Below, in pieces: positions 51,961 to 59,008 of a DNA stretch of 64,000 nucleotides. Position 1 is the first letter of the stretch; the number at the start of each line of letters is the position of its first letter. The translations under genes were made by a program, and so were the position numbers. Origin of the DNA: Streptomyces exfoliatus (GTDB lineage: Bacteria; Actinomycetota; Actinomycetes; Streptomycetales; Streptomycetaceae); assembly GCF_000725545.1 (NCBI RefSeq), contig NZ_JNZP01000005.1:62001-126000 (forward strand), given 5' to 3'. Below the pieces are notes generated by a model. That model was given only the letters and a program-made list of their open reading frames with translations, was not told the DNA's origin and made no database searches.

Positions 51961-52195
51961 CCGAAACGGGTAGACCGGTTCGGAGCAGTTCTCCGGCACC
52001 CCAAATGCCGTACACCCCTTGTTTCCTGCGGAAATGCCCCCTCTTCTTGTCGACAAGTCACTACAGCGTGTTGCCGACATGTGACATTCTGCAGGAACCG
52101 AGTTTGCCGCAGCCCCGCCGCCGGTATTCAGGTGGAGGCTGCGTTCCTCAGATGGTCGCGGCCACCGCGACCGTCCGCGACCTCAAGGGGGTGGC

Positions 52196-53110
52196 ATGTC
52201 CACAGAACTGGGCAGCTCGAAGGTGCTCACGCTCACGCCCGTTCCCGTGCCCACGCAGACGACGGCGCCGACCGCGACCGACAGCACGGAGACGCCCGAC
52301 ACCGCGCCTCCGCCGATGGTCGTCACCTCGGGCGCCCTCGACACGCGCACCCTCTCCCGCTCCCTCTTCCTGCGGCTGCGCGCCCTCGACACCGAAGGCG
52401 CCGCCGCGGACAGCCCGGAGCGGACCTACGTCCGCGACACCCTCATCGAGCTCAACCTCCCCCTCGTGCGGTACGCGGCGGCCCGCTTCCGCTCGCGCAA
52501 CGAGCCGATGGAGGACATCGTCCAGGTCGGCACCATCGGCCTGATCAAGGCGATCGACCGCTTCGACTGCGAACGGGGCGTCGAGTTCCCGACGTTCGCG
52601 ATGCCGACGGTCGTCGGCGAGATCAAGCGCTTCTTCCGGGACACCTCCTGGTCGGTGCGGGTGCCGCGCCGCCTCCAGGAGCTGCGGCTCGCGCTGACCA
52701 AGGCGAGCGACGAGCTGGCCCAGAAGCTGGACCGCTCCCCCACCGTGCCCGAACTCGCGGCCGTGCTCGGGGTGTCCGAGGAGGACGTCGTCGACGGCCT
52801 CGCCGTGGGCAACGCGTACACCGCCTCGTCGCTCGACTCCCCCTCGCCCGAGGACGACGGCGGCGAGGGCTCGCTCGCCGACCGCCTCGGCTACGAGGAC
52901 ACGGCGCTCGAAGGCGTCGAGTACCGGGAGTCGCTCAAGCCGCTGCTCGCCAAACTCCCGCCCCGGGAGCGGCAGATCATCATGCTGCGCTTCTTCGCCA
53001 ACATGACCCAGTCGCAGATCGGCGAGGAGGTCGGCATCTCCCAGATGCACGTCTCGCGGCTGCTCACCCGCACCCTCGCCCAGCTGCGCGAGGGCCTCAT
53101 CGCCGACTGA
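52196..53110 (+). CDS. sigN: RNA polymerase sigma factor SigN-like (SigB/F family)
   Basis: The 304-aa sigma factor has regions 2-4 highly like the upstream sig[59 protein letters not shown] and [13 protein letters not shown]. The N-terminal 55 residues are Thr/Pro-rich and unlike sigF. In Streptomyces coelicolor sigF and sigN are neighbours, so I assign sigN by order and sequence type. ATG after AAGGGGGTGGC. The 235-bp gap upstream holds its promoter but no clear consensus. Confidence 0.72.
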   Translation: MSTELGSSKVLTLTPVPVPTQTTAPTATDSTETPDTAPPPMVVTSGALDTRTLSRSLFLRLRALDTEGAAADSPERTYVRDTLIELNLPLVRYAAARFRSRNEPMEDIVQVGTIGLIKAIDRFDCERGVEFPTFAMPTVVGEIKRFFRDTSWSVRVPRRLQELRLALTKASDELAQKLDRSPTVPELAAVLGVSEEDVVDGLAVGNAYTASSLDSPSPEDDGGEGSLADRLGYEDTALEGVEYRESLKPLLAKLPPRERQIIMLRFFANMTQSQIGEEVGISQMHVSRLLTRTLAQLREGLIAD

Positions 53111-53161
53111 CTTCCCTGAAAGCCCGGCTTTACTGACGGTTCGTCAGCCACACTGGTGGCC

Positions 53162-53938
53162 ATGAGGCCAACGAAGCCGGGACCGGGACTCGTCGTGGTG
53201 GCGCTCTGCCTCGGTGGAGCGCTGACCGCCTGTGGCGGCGGAGGAGACGGCGAGGGGTACGCGGCGGTCGGCGCCGGCCCCTCCCCGAAGGGTGCGGCCA
53301 CCCCCTCGGGCGCGGTCACCCTGATCCCCCTGGACGGCCCCACGGCCGGCGAGACGACGTCCAGCACGTCGTCGCCTTCACCCGTGCCACCGGCCTCCTC
53401 CTCCACCGGTACCCCTGCGCCTCCCCCTACGGACACGGTGACGGCCCCGGGGGTGGGACCGACGTCGCCCCCGGACCGGCCCGGCGCCGGCAGCGACGGT
53501 ACGGCTCCCGTGACCGGCGGCAGCACCCCGTCCCGTACCCCTTCCACGACTCCCGGGCCCAGGCCCGGCACCGGCGGACCGGCACCGTCGCCGACCTCTA
53601 CTCCCCCTCCCGCCCCGGCGCCTACTCCCGCGCCCGCCCTGCTCACCGTCTCCGCGCCCGTGCTCGCGGACGGCGACCGGCGGTGGTGCGAGCGGGTGAC
53701 GGTCACCTTCCGGAACAGCGGCGGCACGGCGGCACGGTCGGGCACGGTCACCTTCGCCACGCACGTCATCGGCGCGCTCGGCGTCGACTGGGCGACCCTC
53801 ACCTCCAGCCGGCCGCTGCCCGCGCCGATCGCCGCCGGGGCGGCCAGGACGGAGACGTACACCGTGTGCGTGGACTCCTGGCGGGTGCCGCTGGGAATGC
53901 GGATCGACACCCGTCAGGTCACCGCCACCTGGCAGTGA
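53162..53938 (+). CDS. Lipoprotein with Pro/Thr-rich linker and CARDB-like C-terminal domain
   Basis: The 258-aa protein has a lipobox: hydrophobic VVVALCLGGA then LTAC with Cys24. A long low-complexity Pro/Ser/Thr linker runs about 40-160. A beta-sandwich-like domain (about 162-258) follows: VSAPVLADGDRRWCERVTVTF, ATHVIGALGVDW and TETYTVCVDSWRVPLG. It is likely membrane-anchored outside the cell, with the end domain reaching through the wall. Its TGA stop is the first triplet of a tandem repeat array. Confidence 0.78.
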   Translation: MRPTKPGPGLVVVALCLGGALTACGGGGDGEGYAAVGAGPSPKGAATPSGAVTLIPLDGPTAGETTSSTSSPSPVPPASSSTGTPAPPPTDTVTAPGVGPTSPPDRPGAGSDGTAPVTGGSTPSRTPSTTPGPRPGTGGPAPSPTSTPPPAPAPTPAPALLTVSAPVLADGDRRWCERVTVTFRNSGGTAARSGTVTFATHVIGALGVDWATLTSSRPLPAPIAAGAARTETYTVCVDSWRVPLGMRIDTRQVTATWQ

Positions 53939-54051
53939 CGCGAAAGCGATGGGCCGGGTCCGCGCGACGCGAAAGCGATGGGCCGGGTCCGCGTGACGCG
54001 AAAGCGACGGGCCGGGTCCGCGTGACGCGAAAGCGATGGGCCGGGTCCGCG
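53936..54051 (+). repeat. Four-copy 29-bp tandem repeat beginning at a stop codon
   Basis: Units at 53936, 53965, 53994 and 54023 are near-identical, unit TGACGCGAAAGCGATGGGCC plus GGGTCCGCG. Unit 2 starts with C instead of T and unit 3 has one internal change. A fifth partial TGACGCGGA follows. There are no spacers, so not a CRISPR array. The first unit holds the lipoprotein TGA. Confidence 0.93.
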
Positions 54052-54093
54052 TGACGCGGAGCCGGCCCACCTTGCTTGTGCGGGGTACGAGTG

Positions 54094-54333
54094 TCAGCCG
54101 AGGGCCAGCCAGGCGACGGCCGCCAGGACGACGACCACCGCGACCACGCCGACGATCAGGCCGACCCGGGGGCCGCCCGAGGCCGCGACGGCCTGCGGCT
54201 GCCGCTGCTGCGGAGCACCCTCGTCGACGAAGGCGCGGAACATCTGCGTGTTGCCGGCGGGGTCGTAACCCTCGGGGCTCTGCCCCTGGGGGCCCTGGCC
54301 CTGGCCGTACGGTGCTTGGGGGTTGTGTGCCAT
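54094..54333 (-). CDS. Small membrane protein with Gln/Gly/Pro-rich N-terminus
   Basis: The 79-aa protein has a disordered N-terminus (NPQAPYGQGQGPQGQSPEGYD), a short TQMFRAFVDEG segment and one C-terminal membrane helix (VGLIVGVVAVVVVLAAVAWL). This tail-anchored form is widespread in Streptomyces, function unknown. It is divergent from the MarR gene. Confidence 0.8.
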   Translation of the reverse strand: MAHNPQAPYGQGQGPQGQSPEGYDPAGNTQMFRAFVDEGAPQQRQPQAVAASGGPRVGLIVGVVAVVVVLAAVAWLALG

Positions 54334-54438
54334 GGGCCAGGACCCTAGCGAAGTCGGGGCAGGGCCCCCAACCCTTCAGCCGCCCCGCGCTCCTTTGCCG
54401 ATTCTTTAGCGCCGTTTGACCGATTTAGTTTGCCTGGA

Positions 54439-54462
54439 GCAACCATCCATCTCTATGGTTGC
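54439..54462. promoter_or_regulatory. MarR-type operator
   Basis: GCAACCAT (54439-54446) and ATGGTTGC (54455-54462) form a perfect 8-bp dyad with 8-bp spacer. It lies 33 bp upstream of the MarR start. A half site AAGCAAC follows at about 54466. Typical autoregulatory operator. Confidence 0.75.
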
Positions 54463-54494
54463 CCTAAGCAACAAGATGGTCCGGAGGGTGGCCG

Positions 54495-54938
54495 ATGAAG
54501 ACACGGAGCCGGTACGAGGAACTCGCCCGCTCGGTGAGCGCGATCGGCGCCGTGAAACGCGGGCTGGCCCGCGCCCTGCCCGTGGAATGCCAGGGCGGCT
54601 CGGCGGCCGTGCTCGCCCTGGTCAAGCACCACGGCGACATGCGGATGAGCCGGCTCGCCGAACTCATGGCGGTCGACATGTCCGTGTGCAGCCGCCATGT
54701 GGCCCACACCGTGGAACACGGCTGGATCGAGCGCCTGCCCGACCCGGACGACCGGCGCTCGCGCATCCTCCGGCTCACGGAGCCGGGCCACGCGATGCTC
54801 GGCGAACTCGACCGCCGGGTCACCGAGGCCTTCTCCCGCCACCTCGCGGAGTGGTCCGACGACGACGTCGAACTCCTCGCCCACCTGCTCGCCCGCCTCC
54901 GCGACTCCTTCGGGGACTGCCGGGCCCACCACGCTTGA
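54495..54938 (+). CDS. MarR family regulator
   Basis: The 147-aa winged-helix protein has MRMSRLAELMAVDMSVCSRHV as recognition region, DPDDRRSRILRLTEPG as the wing and a helical dimer end (LLAHLLARLRDSFGDC). Cys residues in MSVCSR and the C-terminus could sense thiol state (inference). It is 15 bp upstream of the MFS gene and forms an operon with it, controlled by the dyad at 54439. Confidence 0.93.
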   Translation: MKTRSRYEELARSVSAIGAVKRGLARALPVECQGGSAAVLALVKHHGDMRMSRLAELMAVDMSVCSRHVAHTVEHGWIERLPDPDDRRSRILRLTEPGHAMLGELDRRVTEAFSRHLAEWSDDDVELLAHLLARLRDSFGDCRAHHA

Positions 54939-54953
54939 GAACAAAGGAAGTCC

Positions 54954-56549
54954 ATGGCTACGACCACGCCCGACACCGGGGTGCGGGACGGTCTCACCGG
55001 CACCGGCGGCGGCGAGACCGCCCCGATGACGCACAAGCAGATCATGGAGGCGCTGTCCGGGCTGCTGCTCGGCATGTTCGTCGCCATCCTGTCCTCGACG
55101 ATCGTCTCCAACGCCCTCCCCCAGATCATCACCGACCTGGGCGGCGGCCAGTCCGCGTACACCTGGGTGGTCACCGCCGCACTGCTCTCGATGACCGCGA
55201 CCACCCCGCTCTGGGGCAAGCTCGCGGACCTCTTCTCCAAGAAGCTGCTCGTCCAGATAGCCCTGGTCATCTACGTCGCCGGCTCGATCGTGGCCGGTCT
55301 TTCGCAGAGCACCGGCATGCTCATCGTCTGCCGTGTCGTGCAGGGCATCGGCGTCGGCGGTCTGACCGCCCTCTCCCAGATCATCCTGGCCGCGATGATC
55401 GCCCCGCGTGAGCGCGGCCGGTACAGCGGCTACCTGGGCGCGACCTTCGCCGTCGCCACCGTCGGCGGCCCGCTGCTCGGCGGCGTCATCACCGACACCG
55501 ACTGGCTCGGCTGGCGCTGGTGCTTCTACGTCGGCGTCCCGTTCGCGATCTTCGCGCTCGTCGTCCTGCAGAAGACCCTCAAGCTCCCCGTCGTGAAGCG
55601 CCAGGTGAAGGTCGACTGGGCCGGTGCCCTCTTCATCAGCGCCGCCGTCTCCCTGCTCCTCATCTGGGTCACCTTCGCCGGTGACAAGTACGACTGGATG
55701 TCCTGGCAGACGGCCGTGATGGTGCTCGGCGCGGTCGCCCTCGGCGGGATCTTCGTCCTCGTCGAGTCGAAGGCGAGCGAGCCGATCATCCCGCTCCGCC
55801 TCTTCCGCAACCGCACCATCACCCTCGCCTCGCTCGCCTCGCTCTTCGTGGGTGTGGCGATGTTCGCCGGCACGGTCTTCTTCAGCCAGTACTTCCAGCT
55901 GGCGCGGAACGAGTCGCCGACGATGTCCGGCGTCCTCACCATCCCGATGATCGCGGGCCTCTTCGTCTCGTCCACCGTCTCCGGCCTGGTCATCACCAAG
56001 ACCGGCAGGTGGAAGGCGTGGCTGGTCAGCGGTGGCGCCCTCGCCGCCGGCGGACTCGGCCTGCTCGGCACGATCCGCTACGACACGGCGTACTGGCACA
56101 TCGCGCTGTTCATGGCGGTCCTCGGCCTCGGCCTCGGCATGATGATGCAGAACCTCGTGCTCTGCACCCAGAACCAGGTGGCCCCCGCCGACCTCGGTGC
56201 CGCCTCCTCCGTCGTCACCTTCTTCCGCTCCCTCGGCGGTGCGATCGGTGTCTCGGCGCTCGGCGCGGTCATGGCCCACCGGGTCACCAGCTACGTCAAG
56301 GAAGGCCTGGCCGAACTCGGTCCGAAGGCCGCGGGCGCCATGGGCCAGGGCGGCTCGGGCGGCTCCATCCCCGACATGGACAAGCTCCCGGCCCCGATCC
56401 GTACGGTCATGGAGGACGCGTACGGACACGGTGTCGCCGATGTCTTCCTCTACTCGGCGCCGTTCGCGCTGCTCGCCTTCGTGGTGACGCTGTTCATCAA
56501 GGAGGTCGCGCTGAAGAGCAGCTCGGCGAAGGGCTCCGAGGAGGGTTAG
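54954..56549 (+). CDS. MFS drug efflux transporter, DHA2 (EmrB/QacA) family
   Basis: The 531-aa protein has about 14 transmembrane helices. STIVSNALPQIITDLGG in TM1, WGKLADLFSKK in loop 2-3 and GVGGLTALSQIILAAMIAPRERGR around TM4-5 match DHA2 multidrug exporters. C-terminal tail KSSSAKGSEEG. It follows the MarR gene by 15 bp. Two hairpins end the transcript. Confidence 0.94.
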   Translation: MATTTPDTGVRDGLTGTGGGETAPMTHKQIMEALSGLLLGMFVAILSSTIVSNALPQIITDLGGGQSAYTWVVTAALLSMTATTPLWGKLADLFSKKLLVQIALVIYVAGSIVAGLSQSTGMLIVCRVVQGIGVGGLTALSQIILAAMIAPRERGRYSGYLGATFAVATVGGPLLGGVITDTDWLGWRWCFYVGVPFAIFALVVLQKTLKLPVVKRQVKVDWAGALFISAAVSLLLIWVTFAGDKYDWMSWQTAVMVLGAVALGGIFVLVESKASEPIIPLRLFRNRTITLASLASLFVGVAMFAGTVFFSQYFQLARNESPTMSGVLTIPMIAGLFVSSTVSGLVITKTGRWKAWLVSGGALAAGGLGLLGTIRYDTAYWHIALFMAVLGLGLGMMMQNLVLCTQNQVAPADLGAASSVVTFFRSLGGAIGVSALGAVMAHRVTSYVKEGLAELGPKAAGAMGQGGSGGSIPDMDKLPAPIRTVMEDAYGHGVADVFLYSAPFALLAFVVTLFIKEVALKSSSAKGSEEG

Positions 56550-56556
56550 AAAAGCT

Positions 56557-56628
56557 CCCGGCCGCGCTTCGAGCGGAGGCGCGGCCGGGTCGGGTACGGA
56601 GCGGCGGGCAGGGGACGGCCCGCCGCTC
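56557..56628. terminator. Double hairpin between convergent MFS and TetR genes
   Basis: An 11-bp stem (56557-56567 with 56579-56589) and an 11-bp stem (56599-56609 with 56618-56628) lie in the 81-bp gap, giving termination for both strands. Confidence 0.8.
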
Positions 56629-56630
56629 CG

Positions 56631-57401
56631 TCATGTTCCGGTTTCACGTGAAACCATGGCCTCGATGCCGGCGACCAGGACATCCAGGGCGTAGGCGAAG
56701 TCGCGGTCCCAGATGGCGCTGACGCTGCCCTGCGACGCCCGCACGTCGAGGATCTCCGCCATGGGTTCGATGGCCTCCGCGAAGCCCGGATTGTCACGGA
56801 AGGCCTTGACGGACTCCACGTAGAAGTCGTCCTGCGACATCCCGGCCTCCGCCGCACGCCGCCCGAACTGGGACTCGATCGTCCCGTAGCCGTAGACGAA
56901 CTGGAAGACGGCCGAGGTCGCACTGGGCTGACGGTCGATCGGCAGGCCGGTGCCCCCGATCGCCTCCTGGATCTTGCCGCCGACGGCGATCGCGTGCGGG
57001 CCGATGTTCAGGTACTGCCCGGCGCTCGGCGACATCCACGGGTGGCGGACCAGCATCCGGCGGTACTCCAGGGCGAGCACCCGGATCATGTCCCGCCAGC
57101 CGTCGGCGGCGTCGATCGCCGCGAGGTCGAACTCGCCGTACACGCTGTCCATGGCGAACTCGATGATGTCGTCCTTGGTGTCCACGTACCAGTACAGGGA
57201 CATCGCGGTGACCTTCAGCTCCGCCGCGAGCTTGCGCATCGACAGACCGGCCAGGCCCTCCTCGTCGAGCATCCGGATCGCCGCGGCGACGATCCGGTCC
57301 CGGTCCAGCCCGGCCGGGCCGCCTCCGCCACGGGCGGCCCGGTTCTCCAGCCAGACGCTGGAACGCGCCGGGTTCTTGGCCCGATCGGCTGCCTTGACCA
57401 T
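56631..57401 (-). CDS. TetR family regulator (TetR_C type)
   Basis: The 256-aa protein has the helix-turn-helix IRMLDEEGLAGLSMRKLAAELKVTAMSLYWYVDTKDD. The C-terminal domain is of the TetR class C form (VLALEYRRMLVRHPWMSPSAG). It lies 34 bp downstream of an MFS gene on the same strand, so they are probably co-transcribed and it likely binds the dyad upstream of that gene. Its last codons (VSRET) are encoded within a perfect parS sequence. Confidence 0.94.
   Translation of the reverse strand: MVKAADRAKNPARSSVWLENRAARGGGGPAGLDRDRIVAAAIRMLDEEGLAGLSMRKLAAELKVTAMSLYWYVDTKDDIIEFAMDSVYGEFDLAAIDAADGWRDMIRVLALEYRRMLVRHPWMSPSAGQYLNIGPHAIAVGGKIQEAIGGTGLPIDRQPSATSAVFQFVYGYGTIESQFGRRAAEAGMSQDDFYVESVKAFRDNPGFAEAIEPMAEILDVRASQGSVSAIWDRDFAYALDVLVAGIEAMVSRETGT
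56641..56654. other. parS centromere site
   Basis: GTTTCACGTGAAAC is the exact 14-bp bacterial parS consensus bound by ParB. It lies in the 3' end of the TetR coding region. In Streptomyces most parS sites cluster around oriC, which agrees with the core gene content here. Confidence 0.9.
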
Positions 57402-57435
57402 CGCGTCCTCCGTCTGTCAGTCGTCCGTGACCATG

Positions 57436-58935
57436 CTAGGCAGCGACCGGCTGCTCGGCCGCCAGGGTCTTCTCCGTCCGCTCGGCCCGCTTGAGCAGGG
57501 CCGCGGCGAGCAGTCCGCCGGCGAAGACGGCGACGGCGCCCACCAGCTGGCTGGTCTGGAGGCCGGAGGCGAACGCGTCGGAGATGGCGGCCCGTTCGGC
57601 GTCGCTCCCGGCAGCGGCGAGGGCCGCGGGCAGTGAGGTCGCGGTCACGGCGACGAGCGCGGCGAAGCGGGCGTTGAGGACGGCGCCGAGGACGGCGACG
57701 CCGAGGCCGTTGCCGAACTCGGCGAGGGTTCCGTTGATGCCGGCGCCCACGCCCGCCTTCTCCGGCGGGATCGCGCTCATGATCGCGTTGGCCATGGCCG
57801 GGTTGGAGACGGCGAGGCCGATGCCCATCAGGACCAGGCCGAGGAGCATGCCCCAGTAGGTGCCGTCCGTGCCGCCGCCGATCACGGCGATCGAGCCGAG
57901 CCCGGCCGCGACCAGCGTCATGCCGACGGCCACGGTCGGCGGGGTGCCGAGCTTCATCACGATCCGCGGCCCGACGCCGCTGAGGTTGAGCACGACGACG
58001 GTCAGCGCGAGCGGGGCCATCCGCAGACCGGCTTCGAGCGGCGCGTAACCGAGGACGAACTGCAGGTGCTGGGTGAGGAGGAAGAGCGAGCCGCCCATGC
58101 CGAACATGACCAGGATCGCGCCGGCGACGGCGCCGACGAACTTCTGGTTCCGGAAGAAGTGCATGTCGAGCATCGGGTACGGCACACGCAGCTCCCACAC
58201 CGCGAAGGCGGCGAGGACCACGAGCCCGATCGCGGCCGGGACGAGCACCTCGGCGGAGGTCCAGCCGTGCTCGGGACCCGTGATGATCGCGTACACGGCG
58301 GCGGTCATGCCGATCGTGGAGAGCAGCGCGCCGATCAGATCGGGGCGGTCGCCCTGGGGGTTCTTCGACTCCGGTACGAGCTTGAGGACGGCGACCAGAC
58401 CGATCAGCGCCACCGGGATGTTGATCAGGAAGATCATTCCCCACCAGAAGTGCTCGATGATGACACCGCCGATGAGCGGCCCGGCGGCGAAGCCGAGCGA
58501 ACTGACGGTGGCCCAGAGCGCGATGGCCTTGACCCGCTCGGAGTCGTCGAAGATCTGCATGACGACGGCGAGGGTGGTGGTCATGAGGAGCGCCCCGCCG
58601 ACGCCCATGCCCGCGCGGGCGGCGATCAGCTGGCCGGTGGTCTCGGCCAGTCCCGCGGCGAGCGAGCCGAGGCCGAAGAGCGCGAGACCGGCGGCGAGCA
58701 GCTTCTTGCGCCCGTAGCGGTCGGCGGCGTTGCCCGCGGTGAGGAGCAGGCCGGACTGGACCAGCGAGTAGGCGTTGATCATCCACTGGATGTCGCTGGT
58801 GGAGGCGTGGAGCTCGGTCGTCAGCGCGGGGATGGCGACGCTGAGCACGGTGTTGTCGAGCAGCACGGTGAGCTGGGCGAGGCAGATGACGCCGAGGATC
58901 AGCCAGCGCTGCGGGTGGCCGCCGGTGGCGGTCAT
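57436..58935 (-). CDS. MFS drug efflux transporter, DHA2 family
   Basis: The 499-aa protein has about 14 transmembrane helices. It has VLLDNTVLSVAIPALTTEL in TM1, GNAADRYGRKKLL in loop 2-3 and ARAGMGVGGALLMTTTLAV in TM4. ATG 58935 follows AAGGAGTG. It leads a two-gene operon with TetR. The upstream dyad should be the TetR operator. Substrate unknown. Confidence 0.94.
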   Translation of the reverse strand: MTATGGHPQRWLILGVICLAQLTVLLDNTVLSVAIPALTTELHASTSDIQWMINAYSLVQSGLLLTAGNAADRYGRKKLLAAGLALFGLGSLAAGLAETTGQLIAARAGMGVGGALLMTTTLAVVMQIFDDSERVKAIALWATVSSLGFAAGPLIGGVIIEHFWWGMIFLINIPVALIGLVAVLKLVPESKNPQGDRPDLIGALLSTIGMTAAVYAIITGPEHGWTSAEVLVPAAIGLVVLAAFAVWELRVPYPMLDMHFFRNQKFVGAVAGAILVMFGMGGSLFLLTQHLQFVLGYAPLEAGLRMAPLALTVVVLNLSGVGPRIVMKLGTPPTVAVGMTLVAAGLGSIAVIGGGTDGTYWGMLLGLVLMGIGLAVSNPAMANAIMSAIPPEKAGVGAGINGTLAEFGNGLGVAVLGAVLNARFAALVAVTATSLPAALAAAGSDAERAAISDAFASGLQTSQLVGAVAVFAGGLLAAALLKRAERTEKTLAAEQPVAA

Positions 58936-58944
58936 AGGCACTCC

Positions 58945-58983
58945 TTGTACGGTGTACGGGACTGGGTCTCGTACACCGTACAA
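58945..58983. promoter_or_regulatory. TetR operator upstream of the MFS-TetR operon
   Basis: TTGTACGGTGTACG (58945-58958) and CGTACACCGTACAA (58970-58983) form a perfect 14-bp inverted repeat with 11-bp spacer. Each arm is itself near-palindromic. A third half-copy CGTACGGTGTA lies at about 58992-59002. Confidence 0.82.
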
Positions 58984-59008
58984 GGGTCTCTCGTACGGTG
59001 TATAGGAA

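Noticed and set aside
53936..54051. CRISPR array
   Set aside because: Units are contiguous with no spacers and no cas genes are near.
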